A DNA stretch of 64,000 bases from Rubellimicrobium sp. (GTDB lineage Bacteria > Pseudomonadota > Alphaproteobacteria > Rhodobacterales > Rhodobacteraceae). Location: NCBI GenBank assembly GCA_020852925.1, contig JADYZU010000028.1:62001-126000 (forward strand). The letters are read 5' to 3'. This document shows positions 17,376 to 25,084 of this stretch, one piece after another (position 1 is the stretch's first letter; each line of letters begins with the position of its first letter). Position numbers and translations under genes: made by a program. The notes beneath the pieces were generated by a model that saw only the letters and a program-made list of their open reading frames with translations, made no database searches and was not told the DNA's origin.

Positions 17376-18356
17376 TCAGCCGAAGTAGCGCACCCGCACC
17401 GCGTCGATGGCGACGGCGATGAAGATCATGACGCCGCCGATCATGCCCACATAGAAGGACGGCACGTTGATGATCGCCAGTCCCACCTGGATCACGGTCA
17501 GCAGCAGCACGCCGCCCAGCACGCCCCAGGTATTGCCACGCCCGCCAAAGACCGACACCCCGCCGATGATCGGCGCGGCGATGGCGTAGAGAAGATAGCT
17601 CGACCCCTGGTTCGAGGTGATCGCCATCTGCCAGGACGCCAGCAGGAACCCGGCCAGCGCGGCCAGAAAGCCCGAGATCGTGTAGGTGACGATCTTCACC
17701 CGCTCGACCCGGATCCCGGCCGAGGCCGAAGCCACCGCATTGCCGCCCACCGCATAGATCGACCGGCCAAGGATGGTGCGGCGCAGGACGACGCCCATCA
17801 CCACCAGCGTGGCCAGAAAGACCACCGGCATGACCGGCCAGCCGCCGATCGTCGCCTGCCCGATCCAGATATAGCCATCGGCCAGATTGGTCAGGGTCTT
17901 GCCCTGGGTCAGGGCCAGCAGCGCGCCCTGAAGGATGATCATCATCGACAGCGTCTCGATCAGCGACACCATCTTGAGGCGGGTGATGCAGAGCCCGTTG
18001 AAGAACCCGATCAGGGTTCCGACTGCCAGCCCCACAAGCATGGCAATGAACCACGGCAGGCCGAGATCGGAATAGGCCAGTGCCCCCACCGCCGCCGAAA
18101 AGCCGGCATTCGCGGGGATCGACAGGTCGATTTCCGCCACCAGCAGCGGCAGCGCCACCGCGATGCCCAGCATCCCCAGCACGGTCGCCTGCACCATGAC
18201 GTTCTGGAGGTTGAAGACCGTGAGGAAGAAATCGTTGAACGTGCCGAAGATCACCACGAGGGCGATCAGCCAGATCCACACGACATTGTGCAGGATCCAG
18301 CCCAGAAGGGCGTTGCGGCGTTCTTCCGTCGCGGCGGCGGGGGTTGCGGTGGTCAT
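17376..18356 (-). CDS. Sugar ABC transporter permease (RbsC-type)
   Basis: Inner-membrane permease of 326 residues with about eight to ten hydrophobic helices. VAEIDLSIPANAGFSA corresponds to the family motif after the second helix, and GGNAVASASAGIRVERVKI is the cytoplasmic coupling loop of ribose/xylose-type permeases. SVFGGRGNTWGVLGGVLLL near the end is also typical. It is the last gene of the transporter unit, 27 bases after the ATPase gene and followed by an intrinsic terminator. As a single permease it would act as a homodimer. Confidence 0.92.
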   Translation of the reverse strand: MTTATPAAATEERRNALLGWILHNVVWIWLIALVVIFGTFNDFFLTVFNLQNVMVQATVLGMLGIAVALPLLVAEIDLSIPANAGFSAAVGALAYSDLGLPWFIAMLVGLAVGTLIGFFNGLCITRLKMVSLIETLSMMIILQGALLALTQGKTLTNLADGYIWIGQATIGGWPVMPVVFLATLVVMGVVLRRTILGRSIYAVGGNAVASASAGIRVERVKIVTYTISGFLAALAGFLLASWQMAITSNQGSSYLLYAIAAPIIGGVSVFGGRGNTWGVLGGVLLLTVIQVGLAIINVPSFYVGMIGGVMIFIAVAIDAVRVRYFG

Positions 18357-18383
18357 GGCCGGTGTCCTGTCCTTCTGTCCTGG

Positions 18384-19904
18384 TCACGCCTGCGCAATGC
18401 TGCGCAGCCGCTCGAGGGTGATGTCCTCGCCCGTCAAGGTTTCGCGGATGCTGCCGTGGTCGAAGATACAGACCCGGTCCACCGCGCGCACCAGTTCGTC
18501 GGTATCGGTCGAGACGATGATGACCGAAACCCCGTCCCTGGTCAGTTCGTCGATGATGCGCAGCACATCCTGCTTCACGCCCACGTCGATGCCCCGCGTC
18601 GGTTCGTCCACGATGAGAAGGCGCGGTTCGGTCGCAAGGACGCGGCCCAGGCAGACCTTCTGCTGGTTGCCGCCGCTCAGCGTATCGACGGCATATTCGG
18701 GGCCGGGGGCCTTGACCTCCATCGCGCGGAAATAGCGGGCGACGACCGCGCTTTCGGCCTTGCGGTCGATGAAGCCGAAACTGGCCCGCGCCGACAGCGA
18801 CGACAGCGCGATATTGGCGCCGATCGGCATCTGGCCGACCGATCCCTCGCGCCGCCGGTCGTCGGACAGAAAGGCGATGCCCCGGTCAAGCGCCGCGCGC
18901 GGATGTGCAGGCAGCGGGCCGGTGCGTCCCGACAGGGTGATGGTGCCCGAGGCCGGCAGAAGGCCGAAGATCGCCCGGGCAAGTTCCTTGGCCCCGGCGC
19001 CGGGCAGGCCGGTAAAGCCCACCACCTCGCCCGGGGCGATGTCGAACGCGGGCACCGACAGGTTGCGCCCCCGGATGTCGCGCAAGGACACCGCCGGCGC
19101 CGCGCCGCCGTGGTCGCGCCGCTCTCGCTGGAACAGGGTGAGGCCGCGCCCCAGGACCATCTCGCTCAGCCCGGCCGAGGTGATGGCGCCCACATCATCG
19201 GAACTGCCGGCCAGACTGCCGTCGCGCAGCACCGTGACGGCATCGCAGATCTCGAGAATCTCGTCGTTGTAATGCGAGATGAAGATGAAGGTCACACCCT
19301 CGGCCCGCAGCCGGCGCATGAAGTCGAACAGAACCCGCCGGTCGGCCACGGTCAGCGCCGCGGTCGGTTCGTCCAGGATGATGACCTTGCCGCCTGAAAA
19401 CATCGCCCGCAGGATGTTCAGCTTGCGCCGCGCCACCGCGTCGAGCCTGCCCGCAACGGCATCGGGCGCGATCCCCGATCCGTCAAGCATCCGCGCCGCG
19501 TCGGCCTGCAGCTTCTTCCAGTCGACAAAGCCGCCGCGCGACGGCCAGATGCCCAGCATCAGGTTCTCGGCCGCGGTCATGTTGTCGATGATCATCGGCT
19601 CTTGCGTCACGAGAAAGACCCCGGCCTCCTCCATCGACTTCACGTCGGACTGGACAAGGGGGCGGCCCTCCATGACGATGCGCCCCGAAGTCGGCGCGCG
19701 CTGGCCCGAGATGATGTTGACCAGCGTCGACTTGCCCGCGCCATTCTCGCCCAGAAGGCCGTGGATCGTGCCGCGCCGGATGCGGAACGACACGCCGCGC
19801 AGCGCCGTCACCGGACCGAAGGTGCGGGTGACGTTCTCGATCGACAGGATCGTGTCCGGGTCGTCCGGCGAAAGGGCGGCCTGTGCCGGTTGATGTGCGG
19901 TCAT
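18384..19904 (-). CDS. Sugar ABC transporter ATP-binding protein (RbsA/XylG-type, two ATPase domains)
   Basis: Cytoplasmic ATPase of 506 residues with two ABC domains. The first has Walker A GENGAGKST and Walker B VIILDEPTAALT. The second, degenerate as usual, has GLPGAGAKE in place of Walker A, the signature LSGGNQQKVCLGRVL and Walker B LLIVDEPTRGID. This doubled architecture is typical of pentose and other monosaccharide importers. The gene is separated from the binding-protein gene by 75 bases holding a strong hairpin, and from the permease by 27 bases. Confidence 0.93.
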   Translation of the reverse strand: MTAHQPAQAALSPDDPDTILSIENVTRTFGPVTALRGVSFRIRRGTIHGLLGENGAGKSTLVNIISGQRAPTSGRIVMEGRPLVQSDVKSMEEAGVFLVTQEPMIIDNMTAAENLMLGIWPSRGGFVDWKKLQADAARMLDGSGIAPDAVAGRLDAVARRKLNILRAMFSGGKVIILDEPTAALTVADRRVLFDFMRRLRAEGVTFIFISHYNDEILEICDAVTVLRDGSLAGSSDDVGAITSAGLSEMVLGRGLTLFQRERRDHGGAAPAVSLRDIRGRNLSVPAFDIAPGEVVGFTGLPGAGAKELARAIFGLLPASGTITLSGRTGPLPAHPRAALDRGIAFLSDDRRREGSVGQMPIGANIALSSLSARASFGFIDRKAESAVVARYFRAMEVKAPGPEYAVDTLSGGNQQKVCLGRVLATEPRLLIVDEPTRGIDVGVKQDVLRIIDELTRDGVSVIIVSTDTDELVRAVDRVCIFDHGSIRETLTGEDITLERLRSIAQA

Positions 19905-19934
19905 GGCGCCTTCTCCCGACCTTGACGAAAAGGG

Positions 19935-19958
19935 CCGGAGCGGCGGCTGCCGCTCCGG
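19935..19958 (-). terminator. Intercistronic hairpin/attenuator after the sugar-binding protein gene
   Basis: CCGGAGCGGC (19935-19944) pairs perfectly with GCCGCTCCGG (19949-19958), loop of four. On the minus strand it follows the binding-protein stop codon and is itself followed by CCTTTT. It should stop part of the transcripts or protect the upstream message, lowering ATPase and permease levels relative to the binding protein. Confidence 0.7.
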
Positions 19959-19979
19959 TCGGGCCTCATGCGGTGCGGA

Positions 19980-21062
19980 TCAGGCGTAGGGAATGCCCCA
20001 GACCCCCTCGGCGACCGCGCCCCAATGCCGCTCGTCAGCGGCGTTTTCGCCGTTGATCACGAACGCGGGGATGATGAGGGTCGGTCCGGTCGTCCCGTCG
20101 ACGATCTCGCCGCGCTCCCAGAAATACTTGGTGTTCTCGTAGGTGCCAAGCGGAACCGCCTCGCCGTTGAGCGCGTGCTTGAGGATCAGTTCGACCGCGA
20201 TCTCGCCATAGGCGATCGGATCCTGCGACACGCAGGCATCCATGTAGCCCTCACGGATCCAGTTCAGGGCCACCGGCTCGCCGTCGATGTTGACAAAGAT
20301 GACGTGGCCTTCCTCGCCGACCTTCTTCCAGCGGTCGCGCTGCTGAAGGGCGGTCACGATCCCGCGCGAGGGCGAATCGGACGGGGCGTGCACAGCGTCG
20401 AGATCGGGGAATTCCGACAGCGTCGACAGCGTGACCGACAGCATCTGCTCGAGCTGGCCTTCGGTCGGACGGGCGAGGTAGTTGATGTCGGGATACTGGG
20501 CAAAGACCGAATCCATGCCCTCCTTGCGCAGCCGCCAGGCGACCGACTGAAGCGCGCCATAGCAGTTGAGGACGGTGCCCTTCGGGCTGCCGTATTTCGC
20601 GATCAGGCGGTTGACGATCTCGTTCGCGGCCATGACGCCGCCCTCGAAATTGTCAAAGCTCACGGTGATCGCCACGTCACCGCCATCGGCCGGGGTGTCG
20701 ATGATGCCGACAGGGATGCCCTGCTGGTTGTAGCGGCGGATCGCCGAGACGATGGCCTGGCTGTCGATCGGGTCGGAGATGAGGGCCGACGGCTGCGACA
20801 GCATCAGGCTCTGCCATTGCTCGAGCTGGCGGGTGTTGTCGAAGTTGGCGTTGGTCGCCTGGAACTCGCCGCCGGCGGCCTCGACCGCGCGCTTCACCGC
20901 CTCTTCCTGGATCACGAAGAAGTAGTAGTCGAGGCTCTTGTTCGAATAGGGAATCGACAGCCGGTCCTGCGCGAACGCGCCGGTCCCCACCATCGCGCCC
21001 AGGCCGAGCGCAGTGCCGCCGGCCATGACCTGGCGCCGGTTCACCCCAGTCTGTCTCGTCAT
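19980..21062 (-). CDS. Periplasmic sugar-binding protein (ribose/xylose-type, Peripla_BP_4)
   Basis: Receptor of the sugar importer, 360 residues. The ATG at 21062 is preceded by GGGAGGA; a longer in-frame start lies within the operator region and is rejected. The export signal contains an NRRQVMAGG segment and may use the Tat pathway. The mature part begins DRLSIPYSNKSLDYYFFV, followed by LMLSQPSALISDPIDSQA and VGIIDTPADGGDVAITVSFDN, typical of periplasmic-binding-protein/LacI folds. It has its own upstream region with an operator copy at 21089-21105. Given the linked kinase and dehydrogenases, the ligand is likely a pentose, pentitol or related sugar. Confidence 0.9.
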   Translation of the reverse strand: MTRQTGVNRRQVMAGGTALGLGAMVGTGAFAQDRLSIPYSNKSLDYYFFVIQEEAVKRAVEAAGGEFQATNANFDNTRQLEQWQSLMLSQPSALISDPIDSQAIVSAIRRYNQQGIPVGIIDTPADGGDVAITVSFDNFEGGVMAANEIVNRLIAKYGSPKGTVLNCYGALQSVAWRLRKEGMDSVFAQYPDINYLARPTEGQLEQMLSVTLSTLSEFPDLDAVHAPSDSPSRGIVTALQQRDRWKKVGEEGHVIFVNIDGEPVALNWIREGYMDACVSQDPIAYGEIAVELILKHALNGEAVPLGTYENTKYFWERGEIVDGTTGPTLIIPAFVINGENAADERHWGAVAEGVWGIPYA

Positions 21063-21088
21063 CGTGTCCTCCCTGATGCAGAGTGTGA

Positions 21089-21105
21089 AGCTAGTAATGC
21101 TAGCT
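21089..21105. promoter_or_regulatory. Regulon operator copy 1 (upstream of sugar-binding protein gene)
   Basis: AGCTAG-TAATG-CTAGCT: perfect 6-bp inverted half-sites with a 5-base spacer, 27 bases upstream of the start codon. It matches two other sites, at 26617-26633 and 26790-26806, in length, spacing and half-site sequence. The likely binder is the RpiR-family regulator at 22032. Confidence 0.75.
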
Positions 21106-21189
21106 AGTCCTGATTCTGTCAAGAGAGATCACGGTGACCCCGCCACATATTTGACTGGATGATCCGGCAGGCGCCCGGGAAAATAGGGA

Positions 21190-21214
21190 GTATCGCCGGA
21201 AATTCCGGCGATAC
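21190..21214. terminator. 25-bp perfect palindrome downstream of rpiA
   Basis: Two 12-base arms (GTATCGCCGGAA and its complement) flank a single A. On the minus strand this can fold as a 10-bp hairpin with a five-base loop after rpiA, followed by a moderately T-rich stretch, so a terminator is likely. Such symmetry would also suit a DNA-binding site. A second inverted repeat, CCAGATTG/CAATCTGG (21238-21266), lies between it and rpiA. Confidence 0.5.
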
Positions 21215-21285
21215 GTCGGTATTGCTACCTGTTTTTGCCAGATTGTCGATTGACCCGGCAATCTGGTGCGCAAAGTATTACTACG

Positions 21286-21993
21286 TCAACGCAGGCTGAC
21301 GTAGGACGATCCGTCAAAACAGCCCACGACCATTCCCATCGCCTCGCGGGTGAAAAGCCCGTTCTCGACCACGCCGGGAATGCGGTTCAGTTCGGTTTCC
21401 AGAGGCGCGGGATCCGCGATCACCGGGCCGCAATGGGCGTCGAGGATGAAATTGCCGCTGTCGGTGACGACCGGCTGCCCCTCGCGCTGGCGCCGTTCGA
21501 TGCGCGCGCCGGCAATGCCGTGTTCGGCCAGAACGCGGGCGATCTGGCGGTCGGTCTGTTTCCAGCCGAACTGCACCACCTCGATCGGCAGGGGAAAGCG
21601 GCCCAGCGTCTCGACGATCTTGGATTCGTCGCAGATGCAGATCATCTGTCGCGACGCATGGGCGACGATCTTTTCCCACAACAGGCAGGCACCGCCGCCC
21701 TTGATCATGTTGAAGCGGCGGTCGATCTCGTCGGGGCCGTCCACGGTCAGGTCGATTTCGCCGATGTCGTTCGGGTCCGTGATCTCGATCCCGACCTCGC
21801 GCGCCACGTCGATGGTGGACCGCGACGTGGTGGTGCAGGTCACCTTCAGGCCGCGGGCGACATGCTGGCCCAGTTCGCGCACGAAGAAATGCGATGTCGT
21901 GCCGGACCCGAGGCCAAGTTTCATCCCGTCCCTCACGAAATCGGCGATCACGCGGCGGCCCGCGGCCTTTTTCGCTTCGTCCTGCTGGCTCAT
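21286..21993 (-). CDS. rpiA: Ribose-5-phosphate isomerase A
   Basis: Interconverts ribose 5-phosphate and ribulose 5-phosphate in the pentose phosphate pathway. It has 235 residues, the normal RpiA length. Family motifs are all present: GLGSGTTSHFF (phosphate loop), DLTVDGPDEIDRRFNMIKGGG (catalytic Asp pairs and Lys, here quoted only in part), DESKIVETLGRFPLPIEV and a C-terminal VENGLF segment. Its place directly after the RpiR regulator, in a sugar operon rather than among housekeeping genes, suggests a pathway-dedicated copy that feeds pentose phosphates into central metabolism. Confidence 0.95.
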   Translation of the reverse strand: MSQQDEAKKAAGRRVIADFVRDGMKLGLGSGTTSHFFVRELGQHVARGLKVTCTTTSRSTIDVAREVGIEITDPNDIGEIDLTVDGPDEIDRRFNMIKGGGACLLWEKIVAHASRQMICICDESKIVETLGRFPLPIEVVQFGWKQTDRQIARVLAEHGIAGARIERRQREGQPVVTDSGNFILDAHCGPVIADPAPLETELNRIPGVVENGLFTREAMGMVVGCFDGSSYVSLR

Positions 21994-22031
21994 GTCGGTC
22001 TCCTTGCGGGCGGCTGCGGGCCGCTCGGGTT

Positions 22032-22871
22032 TCAGATCTTGTCGGTCTGCCAGCTATCGAGGGCGGGCAACTGGTCGGGGAACTGGCTGCCGCTGTTGAT
22101 GGCGATGGCCGTCACCAGCATGTTCGTCACCAGATGGTGATTGAGGCGCGACGCCAGCGGCGTCATCAGTTCGGTCCGGTCGTAGGGCAGCACCGCGATC
22201 AGCGCATCGGACACCCGCGCCAGCGGGCTGTCATCGGCCGCGACCGACACCACTCGCGCGCCCCGCGCGCGCACCGCCGTCGCCACCTCGACCATCTGCT
22301 TGGTATGCCCCGATTGCGAGAAGATGAGCGCGACCTCGCCCGGCCGGGCACCTTCGGCGTGCATCCACTGGCGCTGCTTGCCCAGGAGGGCCTGGCACCG
22401 CATTCCCAGCCGCTGGAACTTGTGCTCGGCATCCAGCGCGTTCACCTCGGAGATGCCGGTGGCATGGATCCCGGTCCAGCTTGCCCCGCCCAGCAGGGCG
22501 GCGGCGGCGGCGATCTGCGCCGGGTCGAGATCCTCTTCCAGCCGCTGGATCGCGTTGAGCGAATTGCGGCAGGTCTTGCGCACCACATTGGCGATGCTGT
22601 CCTGCGGGACGATCTGTTCATAGGCAAAGGGCGCCGAGGGAACCAGGCTCTGCGCCAGATTCAGCTTGAAATCCTGATAGCCGTCAAAGCCGAACCGCCG
22701 GCAGAACCGCATGATCGTCGGATCGCTGACCGAGCAGATCTCGGACAGGCGGGCCATGCTCATGTGGATCACTTCCGAAGGCGCGGTGCCGACGTATTCC
22801 GCCACCCGGCGTTCGGCGGGATGCATTTCCTCGCGCTCGGACAGGATTCGTTGCAGAAGGCTGACGGTCAT
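22032..22871 (-). CDS. MurR/RpiR-family transcriptional regulator
   Basis: Regulator of 279 residues. The N-terminal helix-turn-helix domain (about residues 1-77) contains MSMARLSEICSVSDPTIMRF and FGFDGYQDFKLNLA. The C-terminal SIS domain (about 120-250) contains GIHATGISEVNA and the phosphosugar motif FSQSGHTKQM. Such proteins bind a sugar phosphate and then release or grip DNA. It is embedded between rpiA and a HAD phosphatase gene, so it is the natural candidate for the three shared palindromes in this cluster. Repressor or activator mode is not visible. Confidence 0.92.
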   Translation of the reverse strand: MTVSLLQRILSEREEMHPAERRVAEYVGTAPSEVIHMSMARLSEICSVSDPTIMRFCRRFGFDGYQDFKLNLAQSLVPSAPFAYEQIVPQDSIANVVRKTCRNSLNAIQRLEEDLDPAQIAAAAALLGGASWTGIHATGISEVNALDAEHKFQRLGMRCQALLGKQRQWMHAEGARPGEVALIFSQSGHTKQMVEVATAVRARGARVVSVAADDSPLARVSDALIAVLPYDRTELMTPLASRLNHHLVTNMLVTAIAINSGSQFPDQLPALDSWQTDKI

Positions 22872-22878
22872 GCGGTCC

Positions 22879-23556
22879 TCATCCGGTTGCGGCCTGATCC
22901 GACTGTGGCATGGGCCGCAGCAGATCGGCCAGACGGGTCAGGCGCGCGGCGGCCGGCACCTCGACGCGCGGGCCGCCGCCCCAGGGCACGACGTGGAACG
23001 GCACGCCGGCCGCGGCGGCGGTGCGGCGGTCCACCTCGGTATCCCCGACATAGGCCCAGCCCTCAGGCCCAAGGCCCATCCGCTGCGCGACCGCCAGAAG
23101 ATGCCCGGGATCGGGCTTGTGCGCGGGGACGGCATCGGCGCCGGCATAGGCCGCGAACAGCGGCGCAAGGCCGAGTTGCGCCAGAACGCGCGCGGTGATC
23201 GCATCGTTCTTGTTGGTGCAGATGCCCATGCGCACCCCGGCGCGCGCCAGTTCGGCCAGGTCCTCGCGCACATGCGGATAGAACCGGGTCAGCGCGGCGG
23301 GGTTCTCCATGTAGGCGGCGCGGTAACCCTCGTAGGCCCGGCCCAGCGCGGCCTCGTCATGCGCGATGCCCAGATCCGCCAGCATGTCGAGGATCAGGCG
23401 GCGCGGGCCGTTGCCGGTGAAACGTTCGACATAGTCCGGCGACAGTTGCGGCCAACCGTTCAGCGCAAAGCCCGCGTTGATCGCCGCGGCGATGTCCGGC
23501 GCGCTGTCGATGAGCGTGCCGTCAAGATCGAAGATCAGCGCCGGATAGGCTGGCAT
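22879..23556 (-). CDS. HAD-superfamily phosphatase (phosphoglycolate phosphatase-like)
   Basis: Cytoplasmic phosphatase of 225 residues. The ATG at 23556 has AGGAG upstream and gives MPAYPALIFDLDGTLIDSAPD; an earlier in-frame start would add 19 unrelated residues. Motif I is FDLDGTLID with the nucleophile Asp, motif II includes ICTNKNDA, motif III is near KPDPGHLL, and motif IV is YVGDTEVDRRTA. It looks most like Gph, but in a sugar operon it may hydrolyse a sugar phosphate or clear an inhibitory by-product. It lies seven bases before the regulator gene. Confidence 0.85.
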   Translation of the reverse strand: MPAYPALIFDLDGTLIDSAPDIAAAINAGFALNGWPQLSPDYVERFTGNGPRRLILDMLADLGIAHDEAALGRAYEGYRAAYMENPAALTRFYPHVREDLAELARAGVRMGICTNKNDAITARVLAQLGLAPLFAAYAGADAVPAHKPDPGHLLAVAQRMGLGPEGWAYVGDTEVDRRTAAAAGVPFHVVPWGGGPRVEVPAAARLTRLADLLRPMPQSDQAATG

Positions 23557-23578
23557 CGGGCAGGCTCCTGCGGGGGGG

Positions 23579-25081
23579 TCAATGGTCAAGAAGCGGATCG
23601 CCAAGCGCGGCAAAGGCCCCGCTCAGGACCGGATAGAGGCCCCGGTGAATGGCGGTGGCGCGGGCATGGGCCGGGGCGGTGGCCGGATCCGGGCGTTCGC
23701 GGGTCAGGTCGCGGCAGGTGGCCGCGGCGGCGACGGCATCGGCCCAGACACCGACGGCCAGCCCGGCCACCAGCGCGGCGCCAAAGGCCGCGCCTTCGGC
23801 CGCGCCCTCGGTCGTCACCACGTCACAGCCAAAGACATCCGCCTGAATCTGCCGCCAGAGCGGCGATTTCGCCCCCCCGCCCGATGCCTTGATGATCCGC
23901 CCCTCGATCCCCATCGGCAGCATGAGCGCGTGCATGTCGGCGAATGCGTGGACCACGCCCTCCATCACGGCGCGGGTGATGTCGCCACGGCCATGGCGTG
24001 CGGTCAGGCCGACGAAGGCGCCGCGTGCCGCCGGATCGGGATGCGGGCAGCGTTCGCCGTTCAGATAGGGCAGGAACAGCAGCCCGCGCGCGCCGGCGGG
24101 AGAGGCGGCGGCCTCGGCGGTCAGGGTGTCGAACGGGATGCCGGGGCCGAACGTGTCACGATACCAGCCCATCGCGCCGCCGGCATTGAGCGAGACGCCC
24201 ATGCAATGCCACTTGTCGGCGGCGACGTTGCAGAACCCCTGCAGGCGGCCGTCGGGGTTGTCCTGCGGCGCATCCAGCGCGGCGGCAAGGATGCCGGCGG
24301 TGCCGATGGTGGTCTGCAGTTCGCCCGGCGCGATCACGCCCGATCCGATGGTCTGGATCACGCTGTCGCCGCCGCCACCCGCCACCGGGATGCCCTCGGG
24401 CAGGCCGAACAGTTGCGCCCCCGCGCGTGACACGCGGCCGGTGATCTCTTTCGACTCGGGCGCCGGCGGCAGGATGGCCGGGTCGATGCCCAGCGTCTCG
24501 ATCAGGCCGGTGGCCCAGGTGCGGGCGCGCACGTCGAACAGCCCGGTGCCCGAGGCATCCGAGACCTCGCTTGCCACTTCGCCGGTCAGGCGCAGGCGCA
24601 GGTAGTCCTTGGGGTTCAGCGCCAGCGTCATGCGCGCGAACAGTTCCGGTTCCCGAGTGCGCATCCACAGGATCTTGCCCCCGGTATAGCCGGGCAGCAT
24701 GCGGTTGTTGGTCGCGGCCAGCAGACCCGGCAGGCCCCCGGCCGCTTCGGTCACGGCGGCGCATTCGGCCCCGGTGCGCTGATCGTTCCACAGGATCGCC
24801 GGGCGCAGCACCCGATGCCCGGCATCGAGCGCGACCAGCCCGTGCATCTGCCCGGTCAGGCCGATGCAGAGGATTTCAACCCCGGGCGCGGCCGCCATGA
24901 CCCCGGCCACGGCCCTGCGGGCGCCCTGGATCCACAGATCGGGATCCTGTTCGGCCCAGCCCGGATGCGGCTGCGACAGCGGATAGGAGGCGGTATCGGC
25001 GGCGATCACCGCGCCGTCCGCGCCGATCAGCAGCGCCTTGCACCCCGATGTGCCGATGTCGATGCCCAGGAGCACCTGCAT
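23579..25081 (-). CDS. xylB: FGGY-family sugar kinase, xylulokinase-like
   Basis: ATP-dependent kinase of 500 residues. The N-terminus GIDIGTSGCKALLI is the FGGY nucleotide fold. GLTGQMHGLVALD, RPAILWNDQRTGAEC and MLPGYTGGKILW are characteristic of D-xylulose kinases. The second domain contains AGGGGDSVIQTIGSGV, GCATGTAG-like VTIGTAGILAAAL and IKASGGGAKSPLWRQI. With the xylitol dehydrogenase encoded at 29708 it would convert D-xylulose to xylulose 5-phosphate. Other ketoses are possible. The gene is three bases from the aldehyde dehydrogenase gene, so the two are one transcript. Confidence 0.87.
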   Translation of the reverse strand: MQVLLGIDIGTSGCKALLIGADGAVIAADTASYPLSQPHPGWAEQDPDLWIQGARRAVAGVMAAAPGVEILCIGLTGQMHGLVALDAGHRVLRPAILWNDQRTGAECAAVTEAAGGLPGLLAATNNRMLPGYTGGKILWMRTREPELFARMTLALNPKDYLRLRLTGEVASEVSDASGTGLFDVRARTWATGLIETLGIDPAILPPAPESKEITGRVSRAGAQLFGLPEGIPVAGGGGDSVIQTIGSGVIAPGELQTTIGTAGILAAALDAPQDNPDGRLQGFCNVAADKWHCMGVSLNAGGAMGWYRDTFGPGIPFDTLTAEAAASPAGARGLLFLPYLNGERCPHPDPAARGAFVGLTARHGRGDITRAVMEGVVHAFADMHALMLPMGIEGRIIKASGGGAKSPLWRQIQADVFGCDVVTTEGAAEGAAFGAALVAGLAVGVWADAVAAAATCRDLTRERPDPATAPAHARATAIHRGLYPVLSGAFAALGDPLLDH

Positions 25082-25084
25082 GGC

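Noticed and set aside
17229..19397. 722-codon plus-strand frame opposite the sugar ABC genes
   Set aside because: Crosses an intrinsic terminator and two clear genes on the other strand; His/Arg/Asp-rich low complexity.
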